Assembly (NCBI GenBank): GCA_965116325.1
Contig: OZ220675.1
Span: 992,001-1,056,000, forward strand
Direction of reading: 5' to 3'
Source of the DNA: JAGWBF01 sp965116325
GTDB taxonomy: Bacteria > Chloroflexota > Dehalococcoidia > Lucifugimonadales > JAGWBF01
DNA length: 64,000 nucleotides
The first letter of the stretch is position 1. The number at the start of each line of letters is the position of its first letter. Below, one piece after another: positions 17,559-25,776 of the stretch. The translations under genes and the position numbers were made by a program. Under the pieces are notes generated by a model, which was given only the letters and a program-made list of their open reading frames with translations, was not told the DNA's origin and searched no databases.

Positions 17559-18729
17559 CGGACCGCCCCTCGGCCTGCGCTCGCAGCTCGGTTGACGAAA
17601 CGTCCAGCCGAAAGGCGCTCTCCGGAATCTCGCGGAACAGGTCGGCCAACCCGGCAGGCACAGCAACGTCGGACAGGGTGCGATAGTTACCATTCTCCAC
17701 CCTGCCGGCCACCAGGAAGCTGCATCCCATCGCCCGAATCTCTCCCAACGCCTCTTGCATAGCCCGTTCGGAACCGCCGTAGTATGCAAGGTCAACCAGT
17801 CGTACGGCTGTGTCCCATCCGACAACGAAGGTGCATCCCGGAAACAGGGATGCCTTCTCCCTGAAGGTGGTGGCGCAAGTCAACGCCAGGTCCCACGACC
17901 CATGAAGCTGGCTCACCCGCTTCCGCACCTCGTATTCGTCGAGGGGAGGCTTGTCCACGTTGGTGACCGACATCTCCATCACGACGGGGGCGTCCAGCAT
18001 CCTGGAAGCTGCCTTGGCCAGCCCTTCATGCCCCTGGTGGAAGGGGTTGAAGGAGCCCGGCAGCACCGCCTCCGGCGCACGGCTTCCCACCCTTACGTCG
18101 CCATCCTGGCGCGCCATGACCCACAGGCCCTTCCTGCGGGGCCCCTCGGCCAGGAGCAGGTCTATGGCATCACCGGCGCACCACGCCCTTTCCTGGAGCT
18201 CATCATCGGGCAGCAGGGCCAGGGGAATCTCCGTGGCGATATTCCATGCTTCCCCCAGGGTCTTGAGGACCAGCAGGCTGACCAGCTCCTCCTCCCCCTT
18301 CCGGTCCCTGGACCCCTTGGCCAGCTTCAGGCTGTATGTAACGGTACCGGCATCATCTCGCAGGGACACGCACGCCCGGTGGTCGCCCCGCTTGGGCCTG
18401 TCGGTGGCGATGGTTGCCGTGCAGGCCAGGCCAATCACAGGCTCTTCGCCCTCCCGAAGCTCCAAAGCCCTTGCATAAGCTGCCCGCGCCATGGCTTGGG
18501 ATGTTTCGGGGGAGACGTACTGTTCCGGCTCGTACCCTAGGAATTCGCCCAGGGATGACTGGCTGTAGGGAATGATACCCTCCAGCAGGGTGCGAGAAGC
18601 CCCGGGGACCTCCATGAGCCATGCCAAGGCCGAGCTCCCAGCCCCCGAAACGGCCACCACCGCCCGGCCCGGAGCCGCATGCAGCTCCTCGATCACGCCA
18701 CGGGGAAGGGCCGATAAGCTCTGCTCCAT
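17551..18729 (-). CDS. Fusion of a CinA/PncC-like domain and a NadD-like nucleotidyltransferase
   Basis: A 392-aa two-domain protein. The N-terminal ~170 residues resemble the CinA C-terminal (nicotinamide-nucleotide amidase, PncC) domain: VSGAGSSALAWLMEVPGASRTLLEG and GLACTATIATDRPKRGDH. The C-terminal half is a nucleotidyltransferase with the (H/T)xGH-type motif PGSFNPFHQGHEGLA near 250 and the closing motif DVSSTELR. In known pathways PncC converts NMN to nicotinate mononucleotide and NadD adenylates it, so the fusion could do consecutive steps of NAD salvage; this is inferred. ATG at 18729 overlaps the upstream stop as TGATG. The longer frame to 18810 lies inside the neighbour. Confidence 0.75.
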   Translation of the reverse strand: MEQSLSALPRGVIEELHAAPGRAVVAVSGAGSSALAWLMEVPGASRTLLEGIIPYSQSSLGEFLGYEPEQYVSPETSQAMARAAYARALELREGEEPVIGLACTATIATDRPKRGDHRACVSLRDDAGTVTYSLKLAKGSRDRKGEEELVSLLVLKTLGEAWNIATEIPLALLPDDELQERAWCAGDAIDLLLAEGPRRKGLWVMARQDGDVRVGSRAPEAVLPGSFNPFHQGHEGLAKAASRMLDAPVVMEMSVTNVDKPPLDEYEVRKRVSQLHGSWDLALTCATTFREKASLFPGCTFVVGWDTAVRLVDLAYYGGSERAMQEALGEIRAMGCSFLVAGRVENGNYRTLSDVAVPAGLADLFREIPESAFRLDVSSTELRAQAEGRSDA

Positions 18730-19304
18730 CACGGCTTCCAGGGAGAGTAGTCTATCCTCTCCATTCGCTCCTGGGACAGGGCTATCTCCCCGGCGACCTT
18801 GGCATCCCACTCATCGTTCCACTCCGGGGGCATGGTCTTCCGTACCTCGGGCCACCACATGGGCCCGTTGCGATTCCAGGAGCGCCCGTCCAACACCTCT
18901 CCCAAGAAGCAGGTCATATCCCCGCCATCCATGGCGTTGACCACCCTGCAGTCCATGTACCCCCAGCAGACGTCCAGGATAGGGCTGCCTGTCATGGCTG
19001 TGTGGTGGGGAATGTCTTCCAGCTTGTCCCAGTCCCTTCCCGATACGAAACCGAACCGGTGCAGGTAGTCCAACTGGTCTGTGCCAAGGAAGCTGAGGGC
19101 AAAGGCTTTGCTGCCGTGGATCATGTCGTGGCTATGGTTGGTCTTGTATATCTGCACAGTCACCCGGGGCTTGGACGGCACGATGGAAGAGGCTGCGATG
19201 GCCACTGCGATCTGCACATTATTCCGTCCCTGCCAGTGGCTGCCAACGGCTGCAATGGGCGCCCACAAGCGCCCCATCATTGGAGCTATCAGTGAGTAAT
19301 CCAT
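18729..19304 (-). CDS. Flavin reductase-like (FMN-binding split-barrel) protein
   Basis: A 191-aa protein with the pattern of flavin reductase-like domains: an N-terminal MGRLWAPIAAVGSHWQG strand region, VAIAASSIVPSKPRVTVQIYKTNHSHDMI around 32-60, FALSFLGTDQLDYLHRFGFVSGRDWDK and a central cofactor-pocket segment. Such proteins bind FMN and either supply reduced flavin to oxygenases or act as NAD(P)H oxidoreductases. It is the first gene of a coupled three-gene set, overlapping the PncC-NadD-like fusion by one base. Its redox partner is not identified. Confidence 0.7.
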   Translation of the reverse strand: MDYSLIAPMMGRLWAPIAAVGSHWQGRNNVQIAVAIAASSIVPSKPRVTVQIYKTNHSHDMIHGSKAFALSFLGTDQLDYLHRFGFVSGRDWDKLEDIPHHTAMTGSPILDVCWGYMDCRVVNAMDGGDMTCFLGEVLDGRSWNRNGPMWWPEVRKTMPPEWNDEWDAKVAGEIALSQERMERIDYSPWKP

Positions 19305-19401
19305 GGATGGCTCATTGGCAAAGGTGGCCGGGCAATCGGTGCCGGACCATAAACAACGCCGGTCCCCAAACTGGGAGGCGAGGCTTCTCCACCGCCCCGA
19401 T

Positions 19402-19836
19402 CTAGGGCAGGGCGGCGACCGCCTCCACTTCGATCAAGAGCTCTTCCCGGACCAAGCCCTCGATCACCAGGAGGGTGTGGGCAGGTACATCACCGTCGGG
19501 ATAGATGCGTGCATACACCTCCCGCCTGGCTTCCATGTAGTTTTGAAGGACTTCGCCCTTCTTGATATAGGTGTTGAACTTGACCACATCGCTGAACCCG
19601 GCCCCTGCGCTGGCAAGGGCCTGCTCCAGGTTGTGGTAGGTCTGGCGGGTCTGGGCAGCCAGGTCTCCCTGGCCAACAATTTGGCCATTTTCATCGACGG
19701 CAACCTGCCCGGCCACGTATACCAGCTTCCCGGGGCGGACGCTAATTACATGGTTATAGGCCCCGAGGGGAGACGGAAGGCCCTTCGTTTCGACGATGGT
19801 CCGCTCTGTGCCATCGGCCATTTCGTCCTCCACCAT
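19402..19836 (-). CDS. RidA (YjgF/YER057c) family protein
   Basis: A 144-aa RidA-type protein. RidA enzymes hydrolyse reactive enamine/imine intermediates to ketoacids and ammonia. Family features are the opening SPLGAYNHVI, the central strand VYVAGQVAVDENGQIVG, QTRQTYHNLEQALASAG and the C-terminal LVREELLIEVEAVAALP. The canonical arginine of deaminating RidAs is not obvious at its usual place: the conserved late segment reads LVIEGLVREELLIEVEAV, so R may be in LVREE. The sub-family is uncertain. A second possible start is five codons downstream (MADGTE). Confidence 0.85.
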   Translation of the reverse strand: MVEDEMADGTERTIVETKGLPSPLGAYNHVISVRPGKLVYVAGQVAVDENGQIVGQGDLAAQTRQTYHNLEQALASAGAGFSDVVKFNTYIKKGEVLQNYMEARREVYARIYPDGDVPAHTLLVIEGLVREELLIEVEAVAALP

Positions 19837-19955
19837 TCAGGATTCCCGGGCGTCGGCTATCCGTTGGGCCGGGTCTGCGCCTGGCGCTAGGATACCACCT
19901 GCCAGCGGGGCCATCAAACCTGGGACACGCTTCGGATCTATGCTAAGATAACGGC

Positions 19956-20049
19956 GTCACCATACCCAAAATAGGAGTAAGTCCCTCTGGTACTGGACTG
20001 GGGTCATGTGCCCCCTTCCATGGATTTACGCCGCCTTGGGTATGGTGAC
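19956..20049. repeat. 14-bp perfect inverted repeat with 66-nt spacer
   Basis: GTCACCATACCCAA at 19956-19969 and its exact complement at 20036-20049 flank 66 nt ahead of the lipoprotein gene. A second, 8-bp complementary pair (ACTGGACT near 19992 and AGTCCAGT near 20060) interlocks with the first rather than nesting in it. It could be a structured leader, a pair of operator half-sites or a repeat remnant. Confidence 0.5.
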
Positions 20050-20093
20050 AAGTACCTCAAGTCCAGTGCCTTGGAAGGGGGTTCCTTGTGTCC

Positions 20094-20924
20094 ATGCGGC
20101 TATATTCTACGGTTTCCCTGTTCATCATCTTGCTCTGGGTGTCAGCTTGCACTGAATCGACTGTCACCACTCCGAGCACACCGAACCCGACTCTCACTAC
20201 GCCAACCCCAACATCGCAGATTGTCGCTACTACCGCTCCCACCTTGATAAACACTCAGCAGCCTACTGCCGTTGGCGCCGTAGCAGAAACTCCAACTCCT
20301 GCTCATACACTGGAACCCACAGCAACCACGGAACCTACGGCTACATCAGCACCGACTAACACGCCTTTACCCACTGCTACCACGGAGCCAACGGCCACAT
20401 CAGTCCCAACCAACACGCCAATACCGACACCTACTCCCACACCGATACCCGAACCTACTCCCACGCCTGAGCCGGTGCTGGGATCACGAGGAAACCCGGT
20501 GCCTTTGGGCCAGGTTGTGGAGATACTCAAGGGGGATATTGCCCATTGGGCTATCGTGGTCTCAGAGACTGAGCCCGATGCCACGGCAAGGGTGTTGGCA
20601 GCCAATCCGTACAACGAGGCGCCCGCACCCGGCAATCAGTTCTACATGGTCAATTTAGAGGCCAAATACCTCGGCCCGGGTTCCACCACATTCTTCGAGA
20701 ACTATAGCCTGAAAACGGTAGGTCAGTCAGGCGTGGTCTACACAACATGGGAGCATTCATGCGGAATCGCCTCCTACGAGTTTCCGACCTTTACGGAACT
20801 ATTTACCGGAGGGGCGATAAGCGGTTGGGCGTGCTGGCAAATACCATCCGCCGATGCTGACTCCCTTCAACTCTTGGTGGATGAGGACTTCGGCAATACT
20901 AGGGTTTGGTTTGACTTGAAATAA
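20094..20924 (+). CDS. Lipoprotein with Thr-Pro-rich linker and C-terminal beta domain
   Basis: A 276-aa secreted lipoprotein from ATG 20094, with GGAAGGGGG upstream; an in-frame GTG lies two codons earlier. The signal peptide ends in the lipobox WVSAC. Residues ~20-135 are a low-complexity Thr/Pro/Ala linker with repeated TATTEPTAT-type units. The last ~140 residues form a compact domain with two Cys-containing stretches (EHSCGIASYEF and ISGWACWQIP) and resemble DUF4352-like immunoglobulin-fold domains seen in Chloroflexota and Gram-positive lipoproteins. It probably sits on the outer face of the membrane. Ligand unknown. A terminator follows. Confidence 0.75.
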   Translation: MRLYSTVSLFIILLWVSACTESTVTTPSTPNPTLTTPTPTSQIVATTAPTLINTQQPTAVGAVAETPTPAHTLEPTATTEPTATSAPTNTPLPTATTEPTATSVPTNTPIPTPTPTPIPEPTPTPEPVLGSRGNPVPLGQVVEILKGDIAHWAIVVSETEPDATARVLAANPYNEAPAPGNQFYMVNLEAKYLGPGSTTFFENYSLKTVGQSGVVYTTWEHSCGIASYEFPTFTELFTGGAISGWACWQIPSADADSLQLLVDEDFGNTRVWFDLK

Positions 20925-20925
20925 G

Positions 20926-20958
20926 CAGGGGTTGTCTAGATCTCCACCCCTGTTTGCT
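20926..20958 (+). terminator. Intrinsic terminator after the lipoprotein gene
   Basis: CAGGGGT and ACCCCTG pair across 13 nt and are followed by TTTGCTT. The stem begins just after the TAA. Confidence 0.6.
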
Positions 20959-21020
20959 TGCCGACCTGCGTCCCAGCGATAGCTTGTGCACTGTCGAAAG
21001 GTCCCTTGATGCTCCCTCCG

Positions 21021-21048
21021 TTGATAGTTCCTTCGATTAAGGTATACT
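21021..21048 (+). promoter_or_regulatory. Likely promoter of selD
   Basis: TTGATA (21021-21026), 16 nt, TATACT (21043-21048), about 40 bp before the selD ATG. Confidence 0.5.
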
Positions 21049-21088
21049 GATGGGGCTAAGGCGACCAGACCTGCCGAAAAGGATGTGC

Positions 21089-22135
21089 ATGCAAGCTGAT
21101 CAACTGCGCCTGACCTCGCTGGCCCACTGCGCGGGTTGAGCTGCCAAGTTCAGCCTCGAGGACCTGGTCGAGGTCCTGAAAAATGTGCCTCAGCTTAGCG
21201 ATCCCAACCTACTTGTTGGGACGGAGACCGGGGACGATGCCGGCGTGTACCGCATCAACGACCACCAAGCCCTGGTGTTCACCGTCGATTTCTTCCCGCC
21301 CATCGTGGATGACCCTTTCGACTATGGCGCCATAGCGGTGACCAACGCCCTCAGCGACATCTATGCAATGGGGGGTGTACCCCTGATTGGCCTGAACGTC
21401 ACGGGCTTTCCCGTAGGGCTGCCCAAGGAAGTCCTAGGAGAAATCCTGAAGGGCGGGTCCTCCAAGGCGAGGGAGGCGGGGTGCCTGATCATAGGCGGGC
21501 ACACCGTCGATGACCAGGAGCCCAAGTACGGAATGGCCGCCGTGGGTCTGGTGGAGCCGGGCAAGCAGATCACCAACTCCGGGGCCCAGCCGGGCGACCG
21601 GCTCATCCTCACCAAGCCCCTGGGAACGGGAATCATCACCACAGCCGGTAAGCAGGGTGTCGCCGACTCCCAGGTGATGGCCAGGGCTGTGAAGGTGATG
21701 AGCACCCTGAACCGTGTCGCTTCCGAGGCGATGAGGAACGTCGGGGCCAACGCCGCCACCGACGTCACCGGGTTCGGCTTGGCCGGGCACCTTCACAGCA
21801 TGATGGTCGGGAGCAGCGCATCGGCCCACGTCCGATTGTCTTCCCTTCCCGTGATAGATGGTGTTTGGGACCTGCTGGACCGGGGGGTCGCTCCCGGGGG
21901 CACCCATCGCAACCTGGACGGCGTCGGGCAAAACGTGGACTGGGCAGACGATATCTCCGACAACGCCAAGCTCTTGGTGTGCGATGCCCAGACCTCCGGC
22001 GGCCTGCTGATGTCCGTGCCCGCCGACAGCGCCGACGGGATGCTCGGTGAGCTCGAATCCATGGGAGTCGAGGGAGCCTGCATCATCGGACATGTCACAG
22101 CAAAGGATGCAGCCCCCATACACGTAACCCAGTGA
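21089..22135 (+). CDS. selD: Selenide, water dikinase SelD, itself a selenoprotein (TGA = Sec17)
   Basis: SelD makes selenophosphate from selenide and ATP for selenocysteine synthesis. A standard frame begins only at 21185 and lacks the catalytic N-terminus. Reading from ATG 21089 through an in-frame TGA at 21137-21139 gives a complete 348-aa SelD starting MQADQLRLTSLAHCAG-U-AAK. The TGA is codon 17 and Lys is codon 20, matching the essential Cys17 and Lys20 of E. coli SelD. Downstream family features are ETGDDAGVYRIND, FFPPIVDDPFDYGAIA and GGHTVDDQEPKYG. A SECIS-like stem-loop lies at 21159-21177. Sec-containing SelD is known in other bacteria. It leads a likely plus-strand cluster with an M20-like gene and a second TGA-containing gene. 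Confidence 0.92.
21159..21177 (+). promoter_or_regulatory. Bacterial SECIS-like stem-loop in selD
   Basis: AGGACCT (21159-21165) pairs perfectly with AGGTCCT (21171-21177) around the loop GGTCG. The loop starts 26 nt after the TGA, within the 16-37 nt range reported for bacterial SECIS elements, and carries the GGU favoured by SelB. Confidence 0.75.
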
Positions 22136-22187
22136 GGCTCTGCCTCCTCAGTTCCTTCACAAATCTTCATCATTTCCAGAGGTGTAA

Positions 22188-23393
22188 ATGACCGCCACAT
22201 ATAACGATGCCCAAACCCTTGCCAGCCGCATAGACGAACGGTTCATGGTGGAGCGCCTGACCGAGCTGTGCAAGGTTCCCACCGACGTGCCCCTGGGGCC
22301 GGATACGTTCATCCAGCCCGACCATCCCAAGTTCGTGCACTACGTCCAGGATGTTCTGCGCCCCATGATCGAGGCTACCGGGGCTTACAACATCATCGAT
22401 ACGCCCAAGAACAACCTGGTGGTGCAGATGGGGGAGGGCACCTCGGATGCTGCCATCCTGCTCCAAGTCTATGTCCCTACCCAGCACCACCAGATGATGG
22501 ACCGGCCCTTCGAGCCTCGAATCGCCAGTGGTCGCGACTGGGGTTTTGACGAGCCCTGCCTCTTCGCCCAGGGTGTGGGCCAGAACAAGTCCCACCACGC
22601 CGTCATGTTGGCGGTCTTGAAGATGCTGGTGGAAGAGAAGGTACGTTTCCCCGGCACCCTCTACTATGCGGTCAATAATGAAGCGATGAGCAGCCACGGC
22701 TGCACGGAAGCCATCATCCCAGCCCTTGAGCATAAGCCCCAGTTCGGCATCCTGCTCAACCGCACCGGACTCCGCATCTCCATGGGCAACCGGGGGCGGG
22801 TCGATGCAAACATCGAGGTGAGGGCCAAGACATCTCACTCCAGTGCACCCGGAGAGGGGATAAACGCCATCGAGGGTGCCCGGCGAGCGCTGGACCGATT
22901 GCATCAGGTCCCCTTGGAGGGCACTCACCCTCTGCTGGGAGGGCGCCACGCAGTGCCGTACCAGATGCTCTTCGACCCGGTGGCGCCCCACACGCTGCCT
23001 GGAGTAGCACGAATCAGGGTGGACCGGCGCATGATACCCGGCGACGACCCGGACCAGGCGGTGGCCGACATACGAGAAACCATCGGCGACCTTTCACCTT
23101 ACGAGGTTAGCGTGGAACGCGGCACCTACATGCTGCCAGCCCTGGTGGACCCGGACCATCCCGGCGTTGCAGCCCTGACCCGTGCCCACACGGCGGTGTG
23201 CGGCAGCGCGCCGGACAAGTTTTATGGCCACGGCTCCTTCGATGCAGGCGGACCCTGCGCCCTTGGAGTCCCCTCGGTCATGTACGGCAGCGGCGCCGGG
23301 GAGTTCCCCCTGGGGATCGACTTCGTTCCCATCTCCCAGGCGGTCAAGGAAGCCAAGGTGGTGGTGCACACCGCCTTGTCTTTGCTGACCTGA
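22188..23393 (+). CDS. M20-peptidase-fold protein with degraded metal sites
   Basis: A 401-aa protein with the overall layout of ArgE/DapE/CPG2-like M20 hydrolases. It has PFEPRIASGRDWG, a dimerisation domain around HSSAPGEGINAIEGA, and a C-terminal GHGSFDAGGPCALGVPSV. The metal-binding motifs are altered. Where active enzymes have GHxDVVP it reads LQVYVPTQHH (near 92-101). Where they have GRGxxDxKG it reads AQGVGQNKS (near 127-135). The EE pair appears as NNEAM. So the usual two-zinc site is probably absent or rebuilt, and hydrolase activity is doubtful. It lies between selD and the Sec-containing LLM oxidoreductase on one strand, 52 bp after selD. Confidence 0.7.
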   Translation: MTATYNDAQTLASRIDERFMVERLTELCKVPTDVPLGPDTFIQPDHPKFVHYVQDVLRPMIEATGAYNIIDTPKNNLVVQMGEGTSDAAILLQVYVPTQHHQMMDRPFEPRIASGRDWGFDEPCLFAQGVGQNKSHHAVMLAVLKMLVEEKVRFPGTLYYAVNNEAMSSHGCTEAIIPALEHKPQFGILLNRTGLRISMGNRGRVDANIEVRAKTSHSSAPGEGINAIEGARRALDRLHQVPLEGTHPLLGGRHAVPYQMLFDPVAPHTLPGVARIRVDRRMIPGDDPDQAVADIRETIGDLSPYEVSVERGTYMLPALVDPDHPGVAALTRAHTAVCGSAPDKFYGHGSFDAGGPCALGVPSVMYGSGAGEFPLGIDFVPISQAVKEAKVVVHTALSLLT

Positions 23394-23480
23394 TAAACTA
23401 CCAACCAGTTCTTATGTGAGCCAAATCTGCTCCACCGCAGCTTGCCAGGCCGGGGAGCCGGAACGACACAGGAGGAAGCG

Positions 23481-24479
23481 ATGAAAGATATGAAGGCCAA
23501 GTTCGGCATCAGCCTCTCCAATAGGGCCGTTGTGCTGGGCGGGGCAACGATGGACGATCTGACAGAGGCCGCCAAGAAATGCGAAGACTCAGGCTACTTT
23601 CACGGCATTTGGGTAGGGGACAATTTCCTTTCCAAGCCCCGCCTGGAGTCCATCGTCACCCTATCGGCTATCGCCTGCCACACCAAGGAGGTGAAGCTGG
23701 GGACCATCTGCATGGCCAGCTTCCCTATGCGCCACCCCATACCCCTGGCTATCCAGTGGGCAAGCCTGGACATCCTGTCCGGGGGGCGCACCATACTGGC
23801 TGTTTGAAACGGCACTTCGGCCCAGGTTGGGCCGCAGTACGCCAGCGAGCTGGAAGCCATGGGCATCGAGTCCAAGGAGCGGGTAGGCCGGGTAGTCGAA
23901 GGAGTCCAGGTACTGAGACGGCTCTGGAGCGAAGATTCGGTGACCCACCATGGCAAGTACTACCATTTCCACGACGTTCCCCTGGTACCCAAGCCGGTCC
24001 AGCAACCCTGCCCCATCTTCATCGCCGCGAACCCCAAGGGAGACACGGTAGACGAAGCCCTGGAGGAGCGCATCCTGCGCCGGGTGGCCAAGTACGCCGA
24101 CGGATGGCAGTCGGACACCACAACCCCGGAGACCTTCAAGAGGCGCTTCGACACTATCCGCGAGTACGCCTCCCAGGAGGGCAAGGACCCCAGCGGGATG
24201 GACTCTTGCCTGCACCTCATGGTCAACATCAACGAGGACCGGGACAAAGCCTACGAAGAAGCAACGACATACATGTCTCACTACTACGGCGTGGGGGCCA
24301 TATCCAGGGAGCGCACGGAACTGTGGCTGGCTTACGGCTCCCCGGAGCAGGTCATCGCAAAGATACAAAGCTACATCGACGCGGGCTGCACCATGCCGGT
24401 GATGCGCTTCGTGGCGCCCGACCTTCACGGCCAGGTGGAGCGGTGTATCAGCGAGGTGCTTCCGGCCTTCCAGAAGTAG
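23481..24479 (+). CDS. LLM-class flavin oxidoreductase with in-frame TGA (candidate Sec109)
   Basis: A luciferase-like (LLM) flavin/F420-dependent oxidoreductase, 332 aa if the TGA at 23805-23807 is read as selenocysteine. GGAGGAAG precedes the ATG. The first half (ISLSNRAVVLGG, LESIVTLSAIACHTKEVKLGT, IQWASLDILSGGRTILAV) runs to the TGA. The same frame continues without a gap into NGTSAQVGPQYASELEAMGI, RVGRVVEGVQVLRRLW, PIFIAANPKGD and a normal C-terminus. The Sec lies in LAV-U-NG, aligned with the LGxGxG turn that lines the cofactor pocket in LLM proteins. A SECIS-like hairpin follows 10 nt after the TGA. The alternative is a nonsense-mutated gene, but no other lesion is visible. The substrate is unknown. 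Confidence 0.8.
23818..23834 (+). promoter_or_regulatory. Bacterial SECIS-like stem-loop in the LLM oxidoreductase gene
   Basis: CGGCCC (23818-23823), loop AGGTT, GGGCCG (23829-23834); a closing A-T pair would leave a GGT loop. The loop starts 16 nt after the TGA. E. coli fdhF has 17 nt and the loop AGGUCU, so geometry and loop sequence are very similar. Confidence 0.75.
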
Positions 24480-24486
24480 CGGACCG

Positions 24487-25776
24487 CTAGTCTATCTTGC
24501 GCAGGGTGGGGTAGCCCACGAAGAATATCACCGCCGTGGCGACGCACACCAAGCCGAAGAGGGCTTGGGCGGCTACGGGATTAAGGGCGCTTGCCAGTAG
24601 CCCCGCTATGGCTCCTCCCAAGGCAATGGTTGCGCGGTCCAAGCTTATTACTCCTATGACCCGGCCTCTCATGTTGTCCGGGGACAACTCCACCGCCACG
24701 GAGTTGATCAATGGCTGGAAGCTGGACTGGCCAATTCCCAGCATGAACATAAAAACGAATCCCAGTATTACCGAGTTGATTTGTGCGGACATAGCGAATG
24801 CCATCAGAAACAGCCCAAAGGCCCCCATCACCCCGATCATGAGTATCCCTCGCCGTCGATGGGGGTTGGCTGCCGCCAAGCCCAGGGCGCCGATGGTGCC
24901 CCCTATGGCCGATACGGCCATCATGTACCCGAACCCTCCATCGCCAATGTCGAAGATGTCTTCCCTCTTGGCAAATAGGGGCGCAAACACCTGCATAAAG
25001 GCCATGCCGAAGGTGAAGTAGCCAAAGGCGAAGGTGACCACAGCCCGGATCGGTGGGGTCTGCCAGACGTAGCGCAGGCCGTCCAGGGTCCCGCTTCCCA
25101 TGCTGCGGATGCTCTGGTATTCCTCCCGTTTGTGGTCGGGCAGTCGCATCTTCCAAGTGAAGAAGACCGCCCCCAGGTACATGGCGCAGACGATCACATA
25201 GACCGCCCCGTAGCCGATTAATTCGACCATCAGCCCTGAAACAGCGGCCCCGGCAATACGAGTAACCGTCATGCTCCAAGTGCTGAGGGCCATAGCATTG
25301 GTGACCAGATCCCTGGGCACCATGCTGGGTATCATGGCCCTTCGCGCCGGCATGTCGAAGGCCATGGTCGCTCCCCTGAAGAACGCATAGACATAGACGG
25401 TCCAAAGGGCGTAGGTATCGAAGACCAGGGCGGCGGCGAACACCATGCTCACAAGAAGTATGGCGACCTTGGAGAGGAGCAGGACAACCCGGCGGTTGAA
25501 CCCGTCGGCCATGGCTCCTCCCAGGGGACCCAGCGCTATCCCGGGAACGGTCCGGGCCAGAAGCACCATGCCGAGGTGGACGGGAGAATCGGTAAGGAAG
25601 ATCACCAGCAGAGGCTGGGCGATCATGTCTATCCATATGGCAAAGCCGTGGGCGTTCTGGCCCATCCACAGGTAGGCATAGTTCCGGTATCGGATAGACG
25701 CAAAGGTGGACTTTACGAAGCCGGAGCGTCGCTGGTCGTTTGTTGCAGTCGCCGACTCTCTTGGTGGCTCTATCAC
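24487..25776 (-). CDS. MFS transporter
   Basis: A 429-aa major facilitator superfamily membrane protein with about 12 hydrophobic segments and a GTG start. The MFS loop 2-3 signature is present as LGPLGGAMADGFNRRVVLL near 95-113. The central cytoplasmic loop (~residues 215-235, KMRLPDHKREEYQS) is charged. It most resembles enterobactin-exporter/MFS_3-like drug or metabolite effluxers, but the substrate cannot be inferred. It converges on the Sec-containing LLM gene, ending 7 bp from its stop. Confidence 0.85.
   Translation of the reverse strand: MIEPPRESATATNDQRRSGFVKSTFASIRYRNYAYLWMGQNAHGFAIWIDMIAQPLLVIFLTDSPVHLGMVLLARTVPGIALGPLGGAMADGFNRRVVLLLSKVAILLVSMVFAAALVFDTYALWTVYVYAFFRGATMAFDMPARRAMIPSMVPRDLVTNAMALSTWSMTVTRIAGAAVSGLMVELIGYGAVYVIVCAMYLGAVFFTWKMRLPDHKREEYQSIRSMGSGTLDGLRYVWQTPPIRAVVTFAFGYFTFGMAFMQVFAPLFAKREDIFDIGDGGFGYMMAVSAIGGTIGALGLAAANPHRRRGILMIGVMGAFGLFLMAFAMSAQINSVILGFVFMFMLGIGQSSFQPLINSVAVELSPDNMRGRVIGVISLDRATIALGGAIAGLLASALNPVAAQALFGLVCVATAVIFFVGYPTLRKID

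Noticed and set aside
21185..22135. SelD starting at 21185 (316 aa)
   Set aside because: This start leaves out the catalytic Cys/Sec and Lys, which are present upstream in frame across a TGA.
23442..23807. Separate truncated LLM protein ending at 23807, with another starting at 23859
   Set aside because: Both halves are in the same frame, the intervening codons fit the family, and a SECIS-like hairpin follows the TGA; one recoded gene explains the data better than two fragments.
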